64,000 nt of DNA from Acidobacteriaceae bacterium (GTDB taxonomy: Bacteria > Acidobacteriota > Terriglobia > Terriglobales > Acidobacteriaceae). Shown piece after piece: positions 33,161 through 42,741 of this stretch; the stretch's first letter is position 1; each line of letters begins with the position of its first letter. Made by a program: the position numbers and the translations under genes. Location: assembly GCA_030041045.1 (NCBI GenBank), contig JASHOQ010000026.1, forward strand, positions 1 to 64,000. Direction: 5' to 3'. The notes below the pieces were generated by a model. That model saw only the letters and a program-made list of their open reading frames with translations, searched no databases and was not told the DNA's origin.

Positions 33161-36100
33161 TCACTCGACGGTGAGCTGCACGGTTGTAGTTTGCTGTTCC
33201 CCATTGCCCGACCCGGTAATGGTGACGGTGTAGGTTTGCGGGGTGGCCTGGCTGGCGACACCGAAGCCTGCGCCGCAGCCATTGAGCGCGGCGCCGGCGG
33301 CGAGACAGGCGAGCAGCATCAGGGCCAGGCGCAACCAGCGCTGCCGTGCTCGCCGCGTGTCCAGGAACAACAACAGCAAGGGCAGAGTGAATGCGGCGAG
33401 AGGCCATCCGCGGCGCAGACTGGTGAAGGCGGTCTGCGACGCGGCGGTCTGGATGGTGAGTTGCGTGGTCGCCGACGAGCTGCCGGGCGTGACCGAGGTG
33501 GGTGCGAACGTACCGGTCGCGCCGGGCGGCAGGCCGCTGACCGTGAAGGCGATGGAGCCGGGGAAGGTTCCGTTTTGCGCCGTGGCGGTGATGGTGTACT
33601 GAGCCGATTGGCCGGGCTGAATGGTTTGCGGCCCGGTGGTCGAACTGAGCATAAAGCTGGGCACGGGCGCTGCGTTGATGGTGAAGGTGACCGCGTTCGA
33701 AGTTCCGCCGCCGGGCGAGGGGTTGACAACAGTGACCGAGGGCGTGCCGGCCGTGGTCAAGTCAGACGCGAGGATGGCCGCGGTAAGTTGCGTTGCGCTT
33801 ACATAAGTTGTGGTCCGGGCGTTGCCGTTGAAGTCGACCACCGAGCTCGAAATGAACCCGGAGCCGTTCACCGTGAGCGTGAACGCGCCGGAGCCCGCAG
33901 TCGCGCTCGAAGGCTGCAGGGTAGTGATGGCGGGAACCGGATTTTCGCTCGCCGCGTTGATGGTGAAGTCGACCGCAGTGGAAGTGCCGCCCCCGGGCGA
34001 CGGATTGGTCACGGTGACCGGCGCTGTTCCAGCGCTGGCGATATCCGTGGCCAGGATGGCCGCGGTGAGCTGCGTTGCGCTCACATAAGTTGTGTTACGT
34101 GCATTGCTGTTGAAGTCGACCACCGAGGTGCTGATGAAGCCCGATCCGTTCACCGTGAGGGTGAACGCGGCGGAGCCCGCCGTCGCGCTTGAGGGCTGTA
34201 GAGTGGTGATGGCAGGAACCGGATTGCCGCTCGCCGCGTTGATGGTGAAGGTGACCGCGTTCGAAGTGCCGCCGCCGGGCGACGGATTGGTCACCGTGAC
34301 CGGCGCTGTTCCGGCGCTGACAATGTCGGTGGCGAGAATGGCCGCGGTGAGCTGGCTTGCGCTTACATAAGCTGTGGCCCGGGCATTGCCGTTGAAGCTG
34401 ACCACCGAGCTCGAAATGAACCCGGAGCCGTTCACCGTGAGCGTGAACGCGCCGGAGCCGGCAGTCGCGCTCGAAGGCTGCAGCGTGGTAATGGCGGGAA
34501 CCGGATTGCCGCTCGCCGCGGTGATGGTGAAGGTGACCGCATTTGAAGTGCCTCCGCCGGAGGGATTTGTCACCGTCACCGGCACTGTTCCCTGGGTGGT
34601 GATGGCGGAGGCCGGGATGGCAGCACCCAGCTCAGCTGCACCGAGCTGAGTTGTGGTCATTGCCGTTCCGTTGAAGTTGACAACCGAGCCGCTCACATAG
34701 TTCGCGCCGATCACGTTTAAGGTAAAGGCCGCCGAACCCGCGGCGATACTCGCGGGCTGCAGAAGAGTAATCGTTGGCGTTCCTGTTCCGCTGCCGACAG
34801 AGAGATCGGTAGCATTCGACACTCCTCCTCCCGGCGCCGGATTCGTAACGACAATCGGGAAGTCACCGTTGACGGTAAGATCGCTCGCCGGTACCACTCC
34901 GGTCAGCGACGTGCCGCTGAGGAAGGTTGTGCTGATGGGCGTGCCATTAAACGAGAGCGTGGAACCACTCACATAATTCAGGCCTTCCACTGTGACAGTA
35001 ATGGCCGGGCCGTTGAGTGGAGAACTTCCTGGGAATGATTCGGTGATCACCGGCACCGGGTTGTCGGTGGCTGCGGTCACCGTGAGAGGCAAGGTATTCG
35101 AGATTCCGCCGCCCGGTGACGGGTTCGTTACCGCGACGTTGTAAGTCCCCTCGACGGCGATGAGGCTGGTGGTCACCGTCGCGCTCACCTGTGTTGCGCT
35201 GCCGTAGGTCGTCGGAACACCGATCCCGTTAAGGCTGATCGTTGCTCCCGGCGCGAAGTTCGAGCCAGTGACACTCAGAGTGAAGTTGGGTGATGCCGCG
35301 GCTACTGTTGCTGGCGAAATGGCTGTAATCGCGGGCACCAGGTTTGCCGCGGGGACAGCGCTCTGATTGATGGTAAAGGTCTGGCAGCCCGCCGTGATGG
35401 TGAGCGTGCGCGGGGCGCCCGTGTCATTCTGCGATACGCGATAAAAGACCTGCCCCGAGCCGCCACCCGAGCCCGATCCGTTGACTGTGAGGTCGGCCGG
35501 ATCGCTCGATACCGCGGTCCACTGACAAAAGGCCTGCGATGCGGTGATCAGGAAGTAAGTGGAGATCCCTTCCGAGGAGACACTGCTCGTCGCCGGACTG
35601 AGGGAGAAGGTGCAGGTAAACGGCGATGCCTCGTTGGCCGTGAACACGACATTGGCATTTGCGTCGCCAACGGTGATGGTTGGCGAAATCGGTGCACCGG
35701 TGTTCGGGGCCACGGTGTAGTTCACCGGTCCGCTGCCCGTAGTTGTCGCGCCGGAATTGATCGTGATCTGCGAGCTGCTGGGCGTCGCTGTCCAGGTGCA
35801 GGTCGGCGCGGATGCCGTCACATTGATGGTGCCGGTCGTTCCATTGGCCGAGACCAGCGCCGAAGTGGTATCGAGCGAGTAATAGCAGCTCGGAGCCGCC
35901 TGCGTCACCGTGAAGACGGCGCCGCCTGCGGTGATGGTTCCAGTCCTTGGACCGCCGACATTCTGGGCCACGGTGAAGTTGGCCGACGCATTGCCGCCCA
36001 ACAGACCCGAGCTTTCTGGGACCGTAATCCAAGGGGCATAGGACTCGACATAATAAGCGAAGCAGCCCGATGTCACCGCGAATGTGCCTGAACCGCCTGC

Positions 36101-39100
36101 CACGGGAAACGATTGGGAAGTGGGAGTCGTGGATTCGTCGCAGCTTGAAGCGCCCGGCTGGGTAAAAGAGAAGGTTTGGCCGGCTACGGTGATCGAGCCG
36201 GTGCGCGAGTCAGCTCCGGTATTGGCGGCCACGGCGAAATTTGCCGATGCGTTGCCGGTGGCCGTGCCGGTGTCGGCAATGTTTGTAAACACATCAAAGC
36301 CTGTGGTCTGATACGTGTCGAGAAGAACGATCCACGGCACTGACGAAGTAGCGGTCCACGAGCAGCTTGGAGCGGACGGGGACACATCGACGACCACAGG
36401 AATGGAATCGGTGCCATCCTGGTCAATGAAGTCGAAGGCGTATTGACCGTCGGTGGTGAAGGTGCAGCTCGCGGCGATGGTGTAGGAGTCATCACTCGGC
36501 GTATTCGATCCGCCGCCCGGGCCGGGATTGGGGTCCGACACCTCAATGGTGGGGGTGCCCGCCGTCGTCAACAGCGAAGCCGGAACGACGAACTGTAGCG
36601 CTGCGCAATATTCCGGGCTGGTTTCCTGACACGTTTGGTTATCAACGAAGCCGCTCACCGTGACCGGTGTTCCATTGAACGTCACCGTCGAACTGGGCAG
36701 GAAGCCGAAGCCGTAAACGGTGAGCTGCGTATCCGGGCTGCCGGCCAACACGGATCCTGGGACGATATTCGGAACAGATCCGCTTGCGCCGGTGTCGATA
36801 ATAGGTTCGGGATAAGTGGAGCTTACTGTCACCGTCGAGGAATTGTTAGCCGGGTTTGGATCGGTCTGAGTCGCGGTTACGCTTGCAGTGTTTGCGATTG
36901 AGCCGGACGCGAGCACCTGCACCGGAATATTCACGGTTGCGGTCGCGCCCGGCGCCATGGTTCCCAGGTTGCAGGTAACGATCTGGCCGCTCACGGTGCA
37001 ACTGCCGAGCGAAGTGGTGATCGGCGACTGGCAGGCGCCCACATCGCAGTAGGCGCTGCTGACCTCAAGCGAGGTCGGCAGCGTATCCGTGACGACAACG
37101 TCTGTGGCCGTCGCCGGCCCATTGTTGGCAACCGACGCTGTATAGACATCATCGCCAAAGTCAGGGCCGACTTCGACTCCAAAGCTTTGGTTGCTGCTCA
37201 GAGAGATGCTCACGTCGGCATCGTCGGTGTTGACGGGATTGTTCACGGCAACACTGCAGGAAGCGTCCGTGGTCACCGTGGTCGAGCCAAGATAGGTCTC
37301 GCCCTGGCCGTAGCCGGAGGCATCGGCGGTGGGACTGGAAAAAAACTCGATGGTATAGGTAGTGCTCGGCAGGCTGTTGAAGTTGCCCAGCAGGCTCAGC
37401 ATATCGCCCGTCGAGGTCGCTTCGACGGCGTTCGAAAACTCCGAGGTGTTGCCGTTGGGGTCGGTCGCAGTCGCGGTAATGTAGACGGTGCCGGTGCCGG
37501 CCGTGAGTGCGGGCGCATTCTGCAGATTATTGGGGCCGGATGCCGAAGACTGGCAGTTTGTATTGATGCTCGGCCCGCCCGTGCCGAGAGCGATGCCGAG
37601 ATCGCCGTTGCCGTAGATCGAATTGCGGCTGATCAGTTCCTGCGATCCGCTGTCGATGCGAACACCGGTGCCGGTGTTGTTCAGAATGACATTGCCCACG
37701 GTGTTGTTGCCGTAGCCGTCTCCGGGCGTATCGGCGCTGGGAGTTCCGGGATTGACGTGGACGCCGTTGCCGCTGTTGTTCGCGATGATGTTGCCGGCGC
37801 CCGGGTCGGTGCCGCCCACGATGTTGCTCGTTGCGTCCTGGCCGAGTTCGATGCCGTCGCCGCTGTTGGGAACGGACATGGTGCCGGTCGCATCGGTGCC
37901 GATGTAGTTTCCCTCAACCGTACTGCCGAGGTAAGCACCCGCGGAATTGGCGATGGTTCCGGAGATCAGAACGCCACCCATCCCATTCCCGGAGATGACG
38001 TTGCCTGCGTTGGCCACGGCTCCGCCCAACACATCGCTGACGGCGGCAACGTCACTTGAACTGCTGGCTCCGCTGATGTAGCCCTGAAGCGAGTTGCCAA
38101 GTGCTACTGATCCCGTAATGTCCGTGCCGATGTAGTTGCCCTGAATGATATTGCCGGAGGTGTCGTTGAAGAGGTAAACGCCGTAGAGGTTGCCGGAGAT
38201 GACGTTGCGGGCCGCGGGCGTGGTGCCGCCAAAGGTTTCGTCATTCGCTCCAAAGGTGACAGATGCACCGGTGCCAGCTGGACTGAAAATGATCGTGCCT
38301 GTGGAATCCGTTCCGATGAGATTGCCCCAGGCGAAGGAGTTGGCCGCAACGCCGCCGTTGGTTATGTCATTGAAGTCGATATCAGTGGTGTTTTGGGAGA
38401 TGACGTTTCCGCTGTTCGGCGCGATGCCTCCGATAACGATCGTTGGACCATTCGACCCTACACCATCGTCGGTATTGGGTAGGGCGGCTGCGCCGGTGTG
38501 GTCCAGACCAATGAAATTGCCCTGCGCCTGCCCCTCATAGGCGATAGACAGGAACAGAATTCCCCCCACTTCGTTATTTGAAAGAATGTTTCTGGCCTCC
38601 GGTGTGGTGCCGCCGATGATGTTGCCCCCGGCATTGTTTTCCGGGCCATTGTCAACGAAGACGCCGATGCGGTTGCCGTAGCTTGTGGAGGTCGTCGGAT
38701 TCGTGCTCAAACTGCCGGTTGGGTCGGTGCCGAAGTAGTTGCCCTCGATAAAGTCGCCGACGCCATTCGCTTCAATGCCCTCCGCGCCCGAAGCCGTACC
38801 GCCGGAGACATAAGGATTGGTCCAGCCTGTGAAGTCCATGCCGCGATAGACAGAACCCACGTCGTCAAAGGGAGAAAGGCCGGTCCCGCCCGGCGTAGTG
38901 GCCAGGCTGCCGTCGATTTGGATGAGGATGGCCGCGTTGCCGCCTGTGGCGAGCGTATTGGGGCTGGCCCCCGGTTGCGTATACCCATCGATGGTTACCG
39001 TGGCATTGATTGGAGGCAGAGCGAAATTGTCGAGACTTCCCGGTACGTTCTCCGACAGCGGCTGAATGAGGAAGGTACCGGTCGTGGAGTTGTAACCGGG

Positions 39101-40792
39101 ATCGGTGGTGGGAATATCGAAGGCGATCTCGTAACTGCCTCCTCCATTCTGCCCAGAAGCACTCGCTGCCTCCTCCAATGCGGCCCGCAGCGACCCCGGC
39201 GGGGGGCTGTCCCTCTGACTGACCGATGTAATGTCAGAAGTATTCGTCACCGTGAATACGTCGGTGTAGGTTTGCGACGCTGACGTCGGGTACGTCAGCC
39301 CCTGCTGCAGCACCACCACGCCCTGCAGGCCCGGGCGGCTGAGGCGCATGGGCAGCACCGCCACAGGAGCCGACTCCGATTCGAAGGAGTCGAGCAACTG
39401 CATCTGCGCGGCCGTGACCGTGTGGCCGGTCTCGAGCAGCCCGGGATGACGGGTGCGGCTGACGGTGGAGAAGACATGCAGCCGGTTGTTGCCGGCATCC
39501 GGCGCGAGCAGGTCTTCCTCCATCGATCCGGTAAGGCGTCCAGCGATCAGGCGCGGGGTGGATTGTGAAAAACCTGCCGGTAGCGCCACTGTGCTGCGCT
39601 CCGTCCACTCCGGACCCTCCGATCCCTGCCGGGCTTCACCGCGGAGCACTTCGAGGCGCACAGCCAGGGATGGCGAAAGTTTGCCTCCAGAGCGAAGGGC
39701 CTTTTCCTCTTTCGCGGTGCGTGCGGGCTGGAAGCTGGGCTGGAAATCCGGATCGTCGATCATCCGCTCAAGAAGATTGTGGGCGCCGAGCATGTGCTCG
39801 AGGATGTGAATTCGGCCGTCGTCGCCAAGTGCGGCCAGGCTCGGCCCGGCTCCCAGAAAGTCCCCGGCGGCGAGGGCCTGGAGGTTGAAGTTGAACTGCT
39901 GCACGGTCACGCGCGCCGGTTTCACTGACGCGCGTTGCGCGGAATCGAGCGAGAGCTTGCGGTCGCGCCCGTGAACGACGACAAGCTGATCGCCGGCCGC
40001 AATCGCCAAATCGAAGAACCCCGTGCCGTCGAAGTGGCCCAGGGCGAGGGCCGTGACGGATCGAGCAACCCTGAAGATCTCCGGCTGCGCCCGCACGGCG
40101 CCGCGTGGAGATTCGTAGACGAGCACGCGAGGCCCAACCGCGGTGTCCACGCCGATCACCAGGTCAGCCAGGCCGTCGGCGCGGTTCATTTCGCCGGAGA
40201 TCAGAGCTGTGATGCTGCCGTCGACGGGAAGGCGCTGCGCCGGCGCAAAGCCGCCATGGCCATCGCCGCGCAGGAACCAGAGGGCGTTGCCGCCGCGACG
40301 CGCCGCCACCAGGTCGAGGCGCCCGTCCGCGTCGAAGTCGCCGGCGACGAGAAAATCCGGCGCCTCCGGCACAGAGAAAGTGCGCGCGCCGGGAAAAAAG
40401 GGCGCTGGTACGCCATTGCGCACTGCGGCGCCGTAGGGCCAAAGGGCAGCTACGTTGCCGCGATACACAGCGATGACGCCGCTGCCGCCTACGGAAAAGC
40501 CGCTGGCCAGGTCGGGAGTGCCGTCCTCATCGAAATCGGCGCTGGCCAGCGACAGCGGCTCGGCCCCCGCACCCAGAGAAAGGTTGCCATCCAGTGGGCG
40601 TCCGTCGCAAAAGCTTAGATACGGGCCGGCGTGCCCGGGCGCGCGCACCGGCGCTTTGGCCGCGAGGTTCGCCTGCGCGCAGGCGTCCGGCGCCTGCCGC
40701 CGTTCAAGGGAAAGGCTTTGCGCCGATGCTCCTGCGACAATGCACAGGTTCAGAAGGCAAATGCCGATGGCGTTGAGCCGACCCAGGCCCAT
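33161..40792 (-). CDS. Giant secreted multidomain protein (FG-GAP, beta-helix, DUF11, BACON-like, IPT/TIG repeats)
   Basis: 2,543 residues with signal peptide MGLGRLNAIGICLLNLCIVAGASAQ; GGAGGAG precedes the ATG. Rough layout: FG-GAP propeller to residue 450 (DFDEDGTPDLASGF, DFDADGRLDLVAAR); CSLREA-like PPPGSLRAALEEAAS at about 530; parallel beta-helix repeats 600-1080 (GNVISGN, GNYIGTDATGTMSVPNSGDG); a DUF11 domain near 1200-1310; an IPT/TIG domain; BACON-like modules near 1445-1800 (CSWTATSSVPWIVL, PRTGTITAGGAVFTVTQ); at least six IPT/TIG modules near 1820-2370; an Ig-like end. Near the C-terminus two hydrophobic helices flank RRARQRWLR. Such proteins are adhesins or surface-layer-like; the ligand is unknown. 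Confidence 0.9.
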   Translation of the reverse strand: MGLGRLNAIGICLLNLCIVAGASAQSLSLERRQAPDACAQANLAAKAPVRAPGHAGPYLSFCDGRPLDGNLSLGAGAEPLSLASADFDEDGTPDLASGFSVGGSGVIAVYRGNVAALWPYGAAVRNGVPAPFFPGARTFSVPEAPDFLVAGDFDADGRLDLVAARRGGNALWFLRGDGHGGFAPAQRLPVDGSITALISGEMNRADGLADLVIGVDTAVGPRVLVYESPRGAVRAQPEIFRVARSVTALALGHFDGTGFFDLAIAAGDQLVVVHGRDRKLSLDSAQRASVKPARVTVQQFNFNLQALAAGDFLGAGPSLAALGDDGRIHILEHMLGAHNLLERMIDDPDFQPSFQPARTAKEEKALRSGGKLSPSLAVRLEVLRGEARQGSEGPEWTERSTVALPAGFSQSTPRLIAGRLTGSMEEDLLAPDAGNNRLHVFSTVSRTRHPGLLETGHTVTAAQMQLLDSFESESAPVAVLPMRLSRPGLQGVVVLQQGLTYPTSASQTYTDVFTVTNTSDITSVSQRDSPPPGSLRAALEEAASASGQNGGGSYEIAFDIPTTDPGYNSTTGTFLIQPLSENVPGSLDNFALPPINATVTIDGYTQPGASPNTLATGGNAAILIQIDGSLATTPGGTGLSPFDDVGSVYRGMDFTGWTNPYVSGGTASGAEGIEANGVGDFIEGNYFGTDPTGSLSTNPTTSTSYGNRIGVFVDNGPENNAGGNIIGGTTPEARNILSNNEVGGILFLSIAYEGQAQGNFIGLDHTGAAALPNTDDGVGSNGPTIVIGGIAPNSGNVISQNTTDIDFNDITNGGVAANSFAWGNLIGTDSTGTIIFSPAGTGASVTFGANDETFGGTTPAARNVISGNLYGVYLFNDTSGNIIQGNYIGTDITGSVALGNSLQGYISGASSSSDVAAVSDVLGGAVANAGNVISGNGMGGVLISGTIANSAGAYLGSTVEGNYIGTDATGTMSVPNSGDGIELGQDATSNIVGGTDPGAGNIIANNSGNGVHVNPGTPSADTPGDGYGNNTVGNVILNNTGTGVRIDSGSQELISRNSIYGNGDLGIALGTGGPSINTNCQSSASGPNNLQNAPALTAGTGTVYITATATDPNGNTSEFSNAVEATSTGDMLSLLGNFNSLPSTTYTIEFFSSPTADASGYGQGETYLGSTTVTTDASCSVAVNNPVNTDDADVSISLSSNQSFGVEVGPDFGDDVYTASVANNGPATATDVVVTDTLPTSLEVSSAYCDVGACQSPITTSLGSCTVSGQIVTCNLGTMAPGATATVNIPVQVLASGSIANTASVTATQTDPNPANNSSTVTVSSTYPEPIIDTGASGSVPNIVPGSVLAGSPDTQLTVYGFGFLPSSTVTFNGTPVTVSGFVDNQTCQETSPEYCAALQFVVPASLLTTAGTPTIEVSDPNPGPGGGSNTPSDDSYTIAASCTFTTDGQYAFDFIDQDGTDSIPVVVDVSPSAPSCSWTATSSVPWIVLLDTYQTTGFDVFTNIADTGTATGNASANFAVAANTGADSRTGSITVAGQTFSFTQPGASSCDESTTPTSQSFPVAGGSGTFAVTSGCFAYYVESYAPWITVPESSGLLGGNASANFTVAQNVGGPRTGTITAGGAVFTVTQAAPSCYYSLDTTSALVSANGTTGTINVTASAPTCTWTATPSSSQITINSGATTTGSGPVNYTVAPNTGAPISPTITVGDANANVVFTANEASPFTCTFSLSPATSSVSSEGISTYFLITASQAFCQWTAVSSDPADLTVNGSGSGGGSGQVFYRVSQNDTGAPRTLTITAGCQTFTINQSAVPAANLVPAITAISPATVAAASPNFTLSVTGSNFAPGATISLNGIGVPTTYGSATQVSATVTTSLIAVEGTYNVAVTNPSPGGGISNTLPLTVTAATDNPVPVITESFPGSSPLNGPAITVTVEGLNYVSGSTLSFNGTPISTTFLSGTSLTGVVPASDLTVNGDFPIVVTNPAPGGGVSNATDLSVGSGTGTPTITLLQPASIAAGSAAFTLNVIGANYVSGSVVNFNGTAMTTTQLGAAELGAAIPASAITTQGTVPVTVTNPSGGGTSNAVTFTITAASGNPVPAITTLQPSSATAGSGAFTLTVNGSGFISSSVVSFNGNARATAYVSASQLTAAILATDIVSAGTAPVTVTNPSPGGGTSNAVTFTINAASGNPVPAITTLQPSSATAGSAAFTLTVNGSGFISTSVVDFNSNARNTTYVSATQLTAAILATDIASAGTAPVTVTNPSPGGGTSTAVDFTINAASENPVPAITTLQPSSATAGSGAFTLTVNGSGFISSSVVDFNGNARTTTYVSATQLTAAILASDLTTAGTPSVTVVNPSPGGGTSNAVTFTINAAPVPSFMLSSTTGPQTIQPGQSAQYTITATAQNGTFPGSIAFTVSGLPPGATGTFAPTSVTPGSSSATTQLTIQTAASQTAFTSLRRGWPLAAFTLPLLLLFLDTRRARQRWLRLALMLLACLAAGAALNGCGAGFGVASQATPQTYTVTITGSGNGEQQTTTVQLTVE
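33660..34560. repeat. 282-base tandem repeats within the giant gene
   Basis: Three to four consecutive units of exactly 282 bases (94 codons) each encode one IPT/TIG module, with recurring text such as NPVPAITTLQPSSATAGS, FTLTVNGSGFIS and PVTVTNPSPGGGTS. Identity at DNA level is high, including in third codon positions, unlike the older modules further upstream in the protein. Confidence 0.85.
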
Positions 40793-41190
40793 GGTACACT
40801 CCTCCGGCGACGGCCCGGTGTTCCGTCACCAAGCATGAGATTTCCTTTGTTCTTCCGCGCCATCCAATTCTGGCTGGGCTACGGAAAAGCCTAGAGGTTT
40901 TCTTTTTAGGGGCCCGTTGAAATGACCTGTGAAGATAAAGAAGCATACCTACGGGACGCGGGGCTGTCGAGGAAATAATTGCTGCCAGCGGCGCACCCCG
41001 GCGGGAACGGATCAAGGATTGGAATTACGGCGAAGTTCTCTGCTCTTCGTGCCACAGACGCCGGCCGGGCGGCTGACGACGCCTGCCCACGTTCTCATGC
41101 TGCAGGGCGAAAACCAAGAGACAGGAAAGCACAATTGCGGCCAATCCGGCGCCGGCGGCCATTGCCCGTGAGATGCCTCGCGCAGACTAA

Positions 41191-41346
41191 AGCATTTTCT
41201 GAGTAGCTATATCCCGAAGTCGGAAAGCAGAGTCGACGCGACCAACCCGGGGCCCCGGCAAGCGCTCCTCGCTTGCTGGGGTGGGACCAACAGGGAGCGG
41301 CGACCTTGCGATGGAACGAAGAGCACACAGTAACTCAGAAAATGCC
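41191..41346. repeat. Inverted-repeat-bounded intergenic element
   Basis: GCATTTTCTGAGTAGC (41192-41207) and its near-inverse AGTAACTCAGAAAATGC (41329-41345) bound about 155 bases that contain the variable-stem hairpin of 41253-41288 and a TATCCCGAAG motif shared with repeat B. The gap 40793-41470 otherwise holds no gene that I can support. Confidence 0.5.
41253..41288. repeat. Hairpin repeat with variable inner stem, copy 4
   Basis: CCCC-GGCAAGCG and CGCTTGC-TGGGG pair around loop CTCCT and are followed by the conserved GTGGGACC. The outer arms match the copies at 1258, 10492 and 10554, while the inner stem differs. Confidence 0.5.
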
Positions 41347-41470
41347 GTAGGGCCAAGTTCCGCGGCAGCAAGCGCTTTCGGTTACAGCGAATCCATATTA
41401 TCTTCCGCGCCGGTTACGTCTCTCATCCTCGCTGCGTTATATTTTTCCGGTAATCAAAGCGAGGTTTGCC

Positions 41471-42532
41471 GTGAAACTCCGTTCTGCCGCGGCTGCACTG
41501 TCGGCTCTGTCCGCCCTGTTCTTCGCCCACCCTGCCACGGTTGCGCAGGGCCGCTCCGCAACGGCTCTCATGCTGCCAGGTCTCTTGCTTCCAGGTCTCT
41601 TGCTTCCAGGCCTCTTGCTTGTCGACCAGAAGGGCGATCGCAGTCTCGCCCTCGTCGATGCCGCGTCGGGCAAAGTCATCGCCAACGTTGCCGAAAGCGG
41701 CGTCACCGGCCATGAGGTCGCCACCTCGCCCGACGGCAGGTTCGCTTTTGTGCCCATCTACGGCAACTCCGGCGTGGGCAAGCCCGGCACCGACGGCCGG
41801 GCGATCGACGTTGTTGACCTGGCCGCACACAAAATCGTCTCGACCATCGAATTCGACCACGGCGTGCGCCCGCATTGCGCGGTCTTCGGGCCCGATGGCC
41901 TGCTCTACGTCACCACCGAGCTCGACCGCTCCGTCACCATCATCGATCCGCAGACACTGAAGATCGTCGGCTCCATCCCCACCGGCCAGGAGCAGAGCCA
42001 CATGCTCGCCATTTCGCATGACGGCCAGCGCGGCTACACCGCCAACGTCGGCCCCGGCACCGTCTCCGTTCTCGACATGAAGGCACGCAAGACGCTGGCC
42101 GTGATTCATGTCTCACCGGAGGTGCAGCGCATCGCCATCTCGCCTGACGACCAGTGGGTCTTTACCGCCGACCAATTCCAGCCGCGCCTCGCCGTAATCA
42201 GCACGGCGACCAACTCCGTGAAAACCTGGGTCTCGCTCAGCGGCACGGGCTACGGCAGCGCGGTCACGCCCGACGGCCACTTTCTGCTCATCGCCGTGCC
42301 CGGCGCCAACAATGTGGATGTCGTCGGCCTCTCGACGATGACGCGGGTGCGCTCTATTTCTGTCGGTTCAGCCCCGCAGGAAGTGCTCATCGTGCCCGAT
42401 GGCAAGACCGCCTACGTCTCCTGCGCGGGCAGCAACGAAGTGGTCGCGATTGACATCGATAGCTGGACCGTCACCCAGCACATCGCCACGGGCTACGGCA
42501 CGGATGGGCTGGGTTGGGCTGCCGGTGAGTGA
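41471..42532 (+). CDS. Exported YVTN-type beta-propeller protein
   Basis: 353 residues from GTG 41471, with GAGG seven bases upstream. After the signal peptide (MKLRSAAAALSALSALFFAH) a low-complexity LPGLLLPGLLLPGLLL occurs, then seven propeller blades of the YVTN/lactonase type: GHEVATSPDGRFAFVPIYGN, GPDGLLYVTTELDRSVTIID, SHMLAISHDGQRGYTANVGP, SAVTPDGHFLLIAVPGANNV, EVLIVPDGKTAYVSCAGSNE. Such proteins are usually surface or periplasmic scaffolds, sometimes lactonase-like; no catalytic residues can be claimed. It is monocistronic. Confidence 0.85.
   Translation: MKLRSAAAALSALSALFFAHPATVAQGRSATALMLPGLLLPGLLLPGLLLVDQKGDRSLALVDAASGKVIANVAESGVTGHEVATSPDGRFAFVPIYGNSGVGKPGTDGRAIDVVDLAAHKIVSTIEFDHGVRPHCAVFGPDGLLYVTTELDRSVTIIDPQTLKIVGSIPTGQEQSHMLAISHDGQRGYTANVGPGTVSVLDMKARKTLAVIHVSPEVQRIAISPDDQWVFTADQFQPRLAVISTATNSVKTWVSLSGTGYGSAVTPDGHFLLIAVPGANNVDVVGLSTMTRVRSISVGSAPQEVLIVPDGKTAYVSCAGSNEVVAIDIDSWTVTQHIATGYGTDGLGWAAGE
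41576..41620 (+). repeat. Three tandem 15-base repeats in the YVTN gene
   Basis: Unit CCAGGTCTCTTGCTT occurs three times (the last with one C), each coding for PGLLL. Copy-number change would keep the frame and lengthen or shorten the hydrophobic stretch next to the signal peptide. Confidence 0.9.
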
Positions 42533-42617
42533 ATCTCAACTTGACTGTTCGATGGGCGCCGGGTGCCCCAGGCGTCGAATCTGATTCCTGGGAAAACACA
42601 ATCCTGAATTAGCCTCT

Positions 42618-42738
42618 GTCATCCTGAGCGAAGATCCTCCGCGGTGGTGGACGATCGCAGTCGAAAGCCTGCCCTGAGCGAGGATCGGCCACGTCAGGGG
42701 ACGATCCGAGTCGAATGGGGATCTGCGGTTGTTCTTAT
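42618..42738. repeat. Dispersed repeat A, copy 3
   Basis: Begins GTCATCCTGAGCGAAG and includes GTCGAAAGCCTGCCCTGAGC, GGGGACGATCCGAGTCGAAT and ATCTGCGGTTGTTC, almost the same as 8466-8577. It fills the convergent gap between the YVTN gene and the E2 gene. Confidence 0.75.
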
Positions 42739-42741
42739 TGC

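Noticed and set aside
33660..34560. Regularly spaced repeats considered as a CRISPR array
   Set aside because: The unit is 282 bases and codes for an IPT/TIG module in frame; there are no short repeats with unique spacers.
41191..41346. Insertion sequence
   Set aside because: Inverted ends are seen, but the element has no transposase and no clear target-site duplication.
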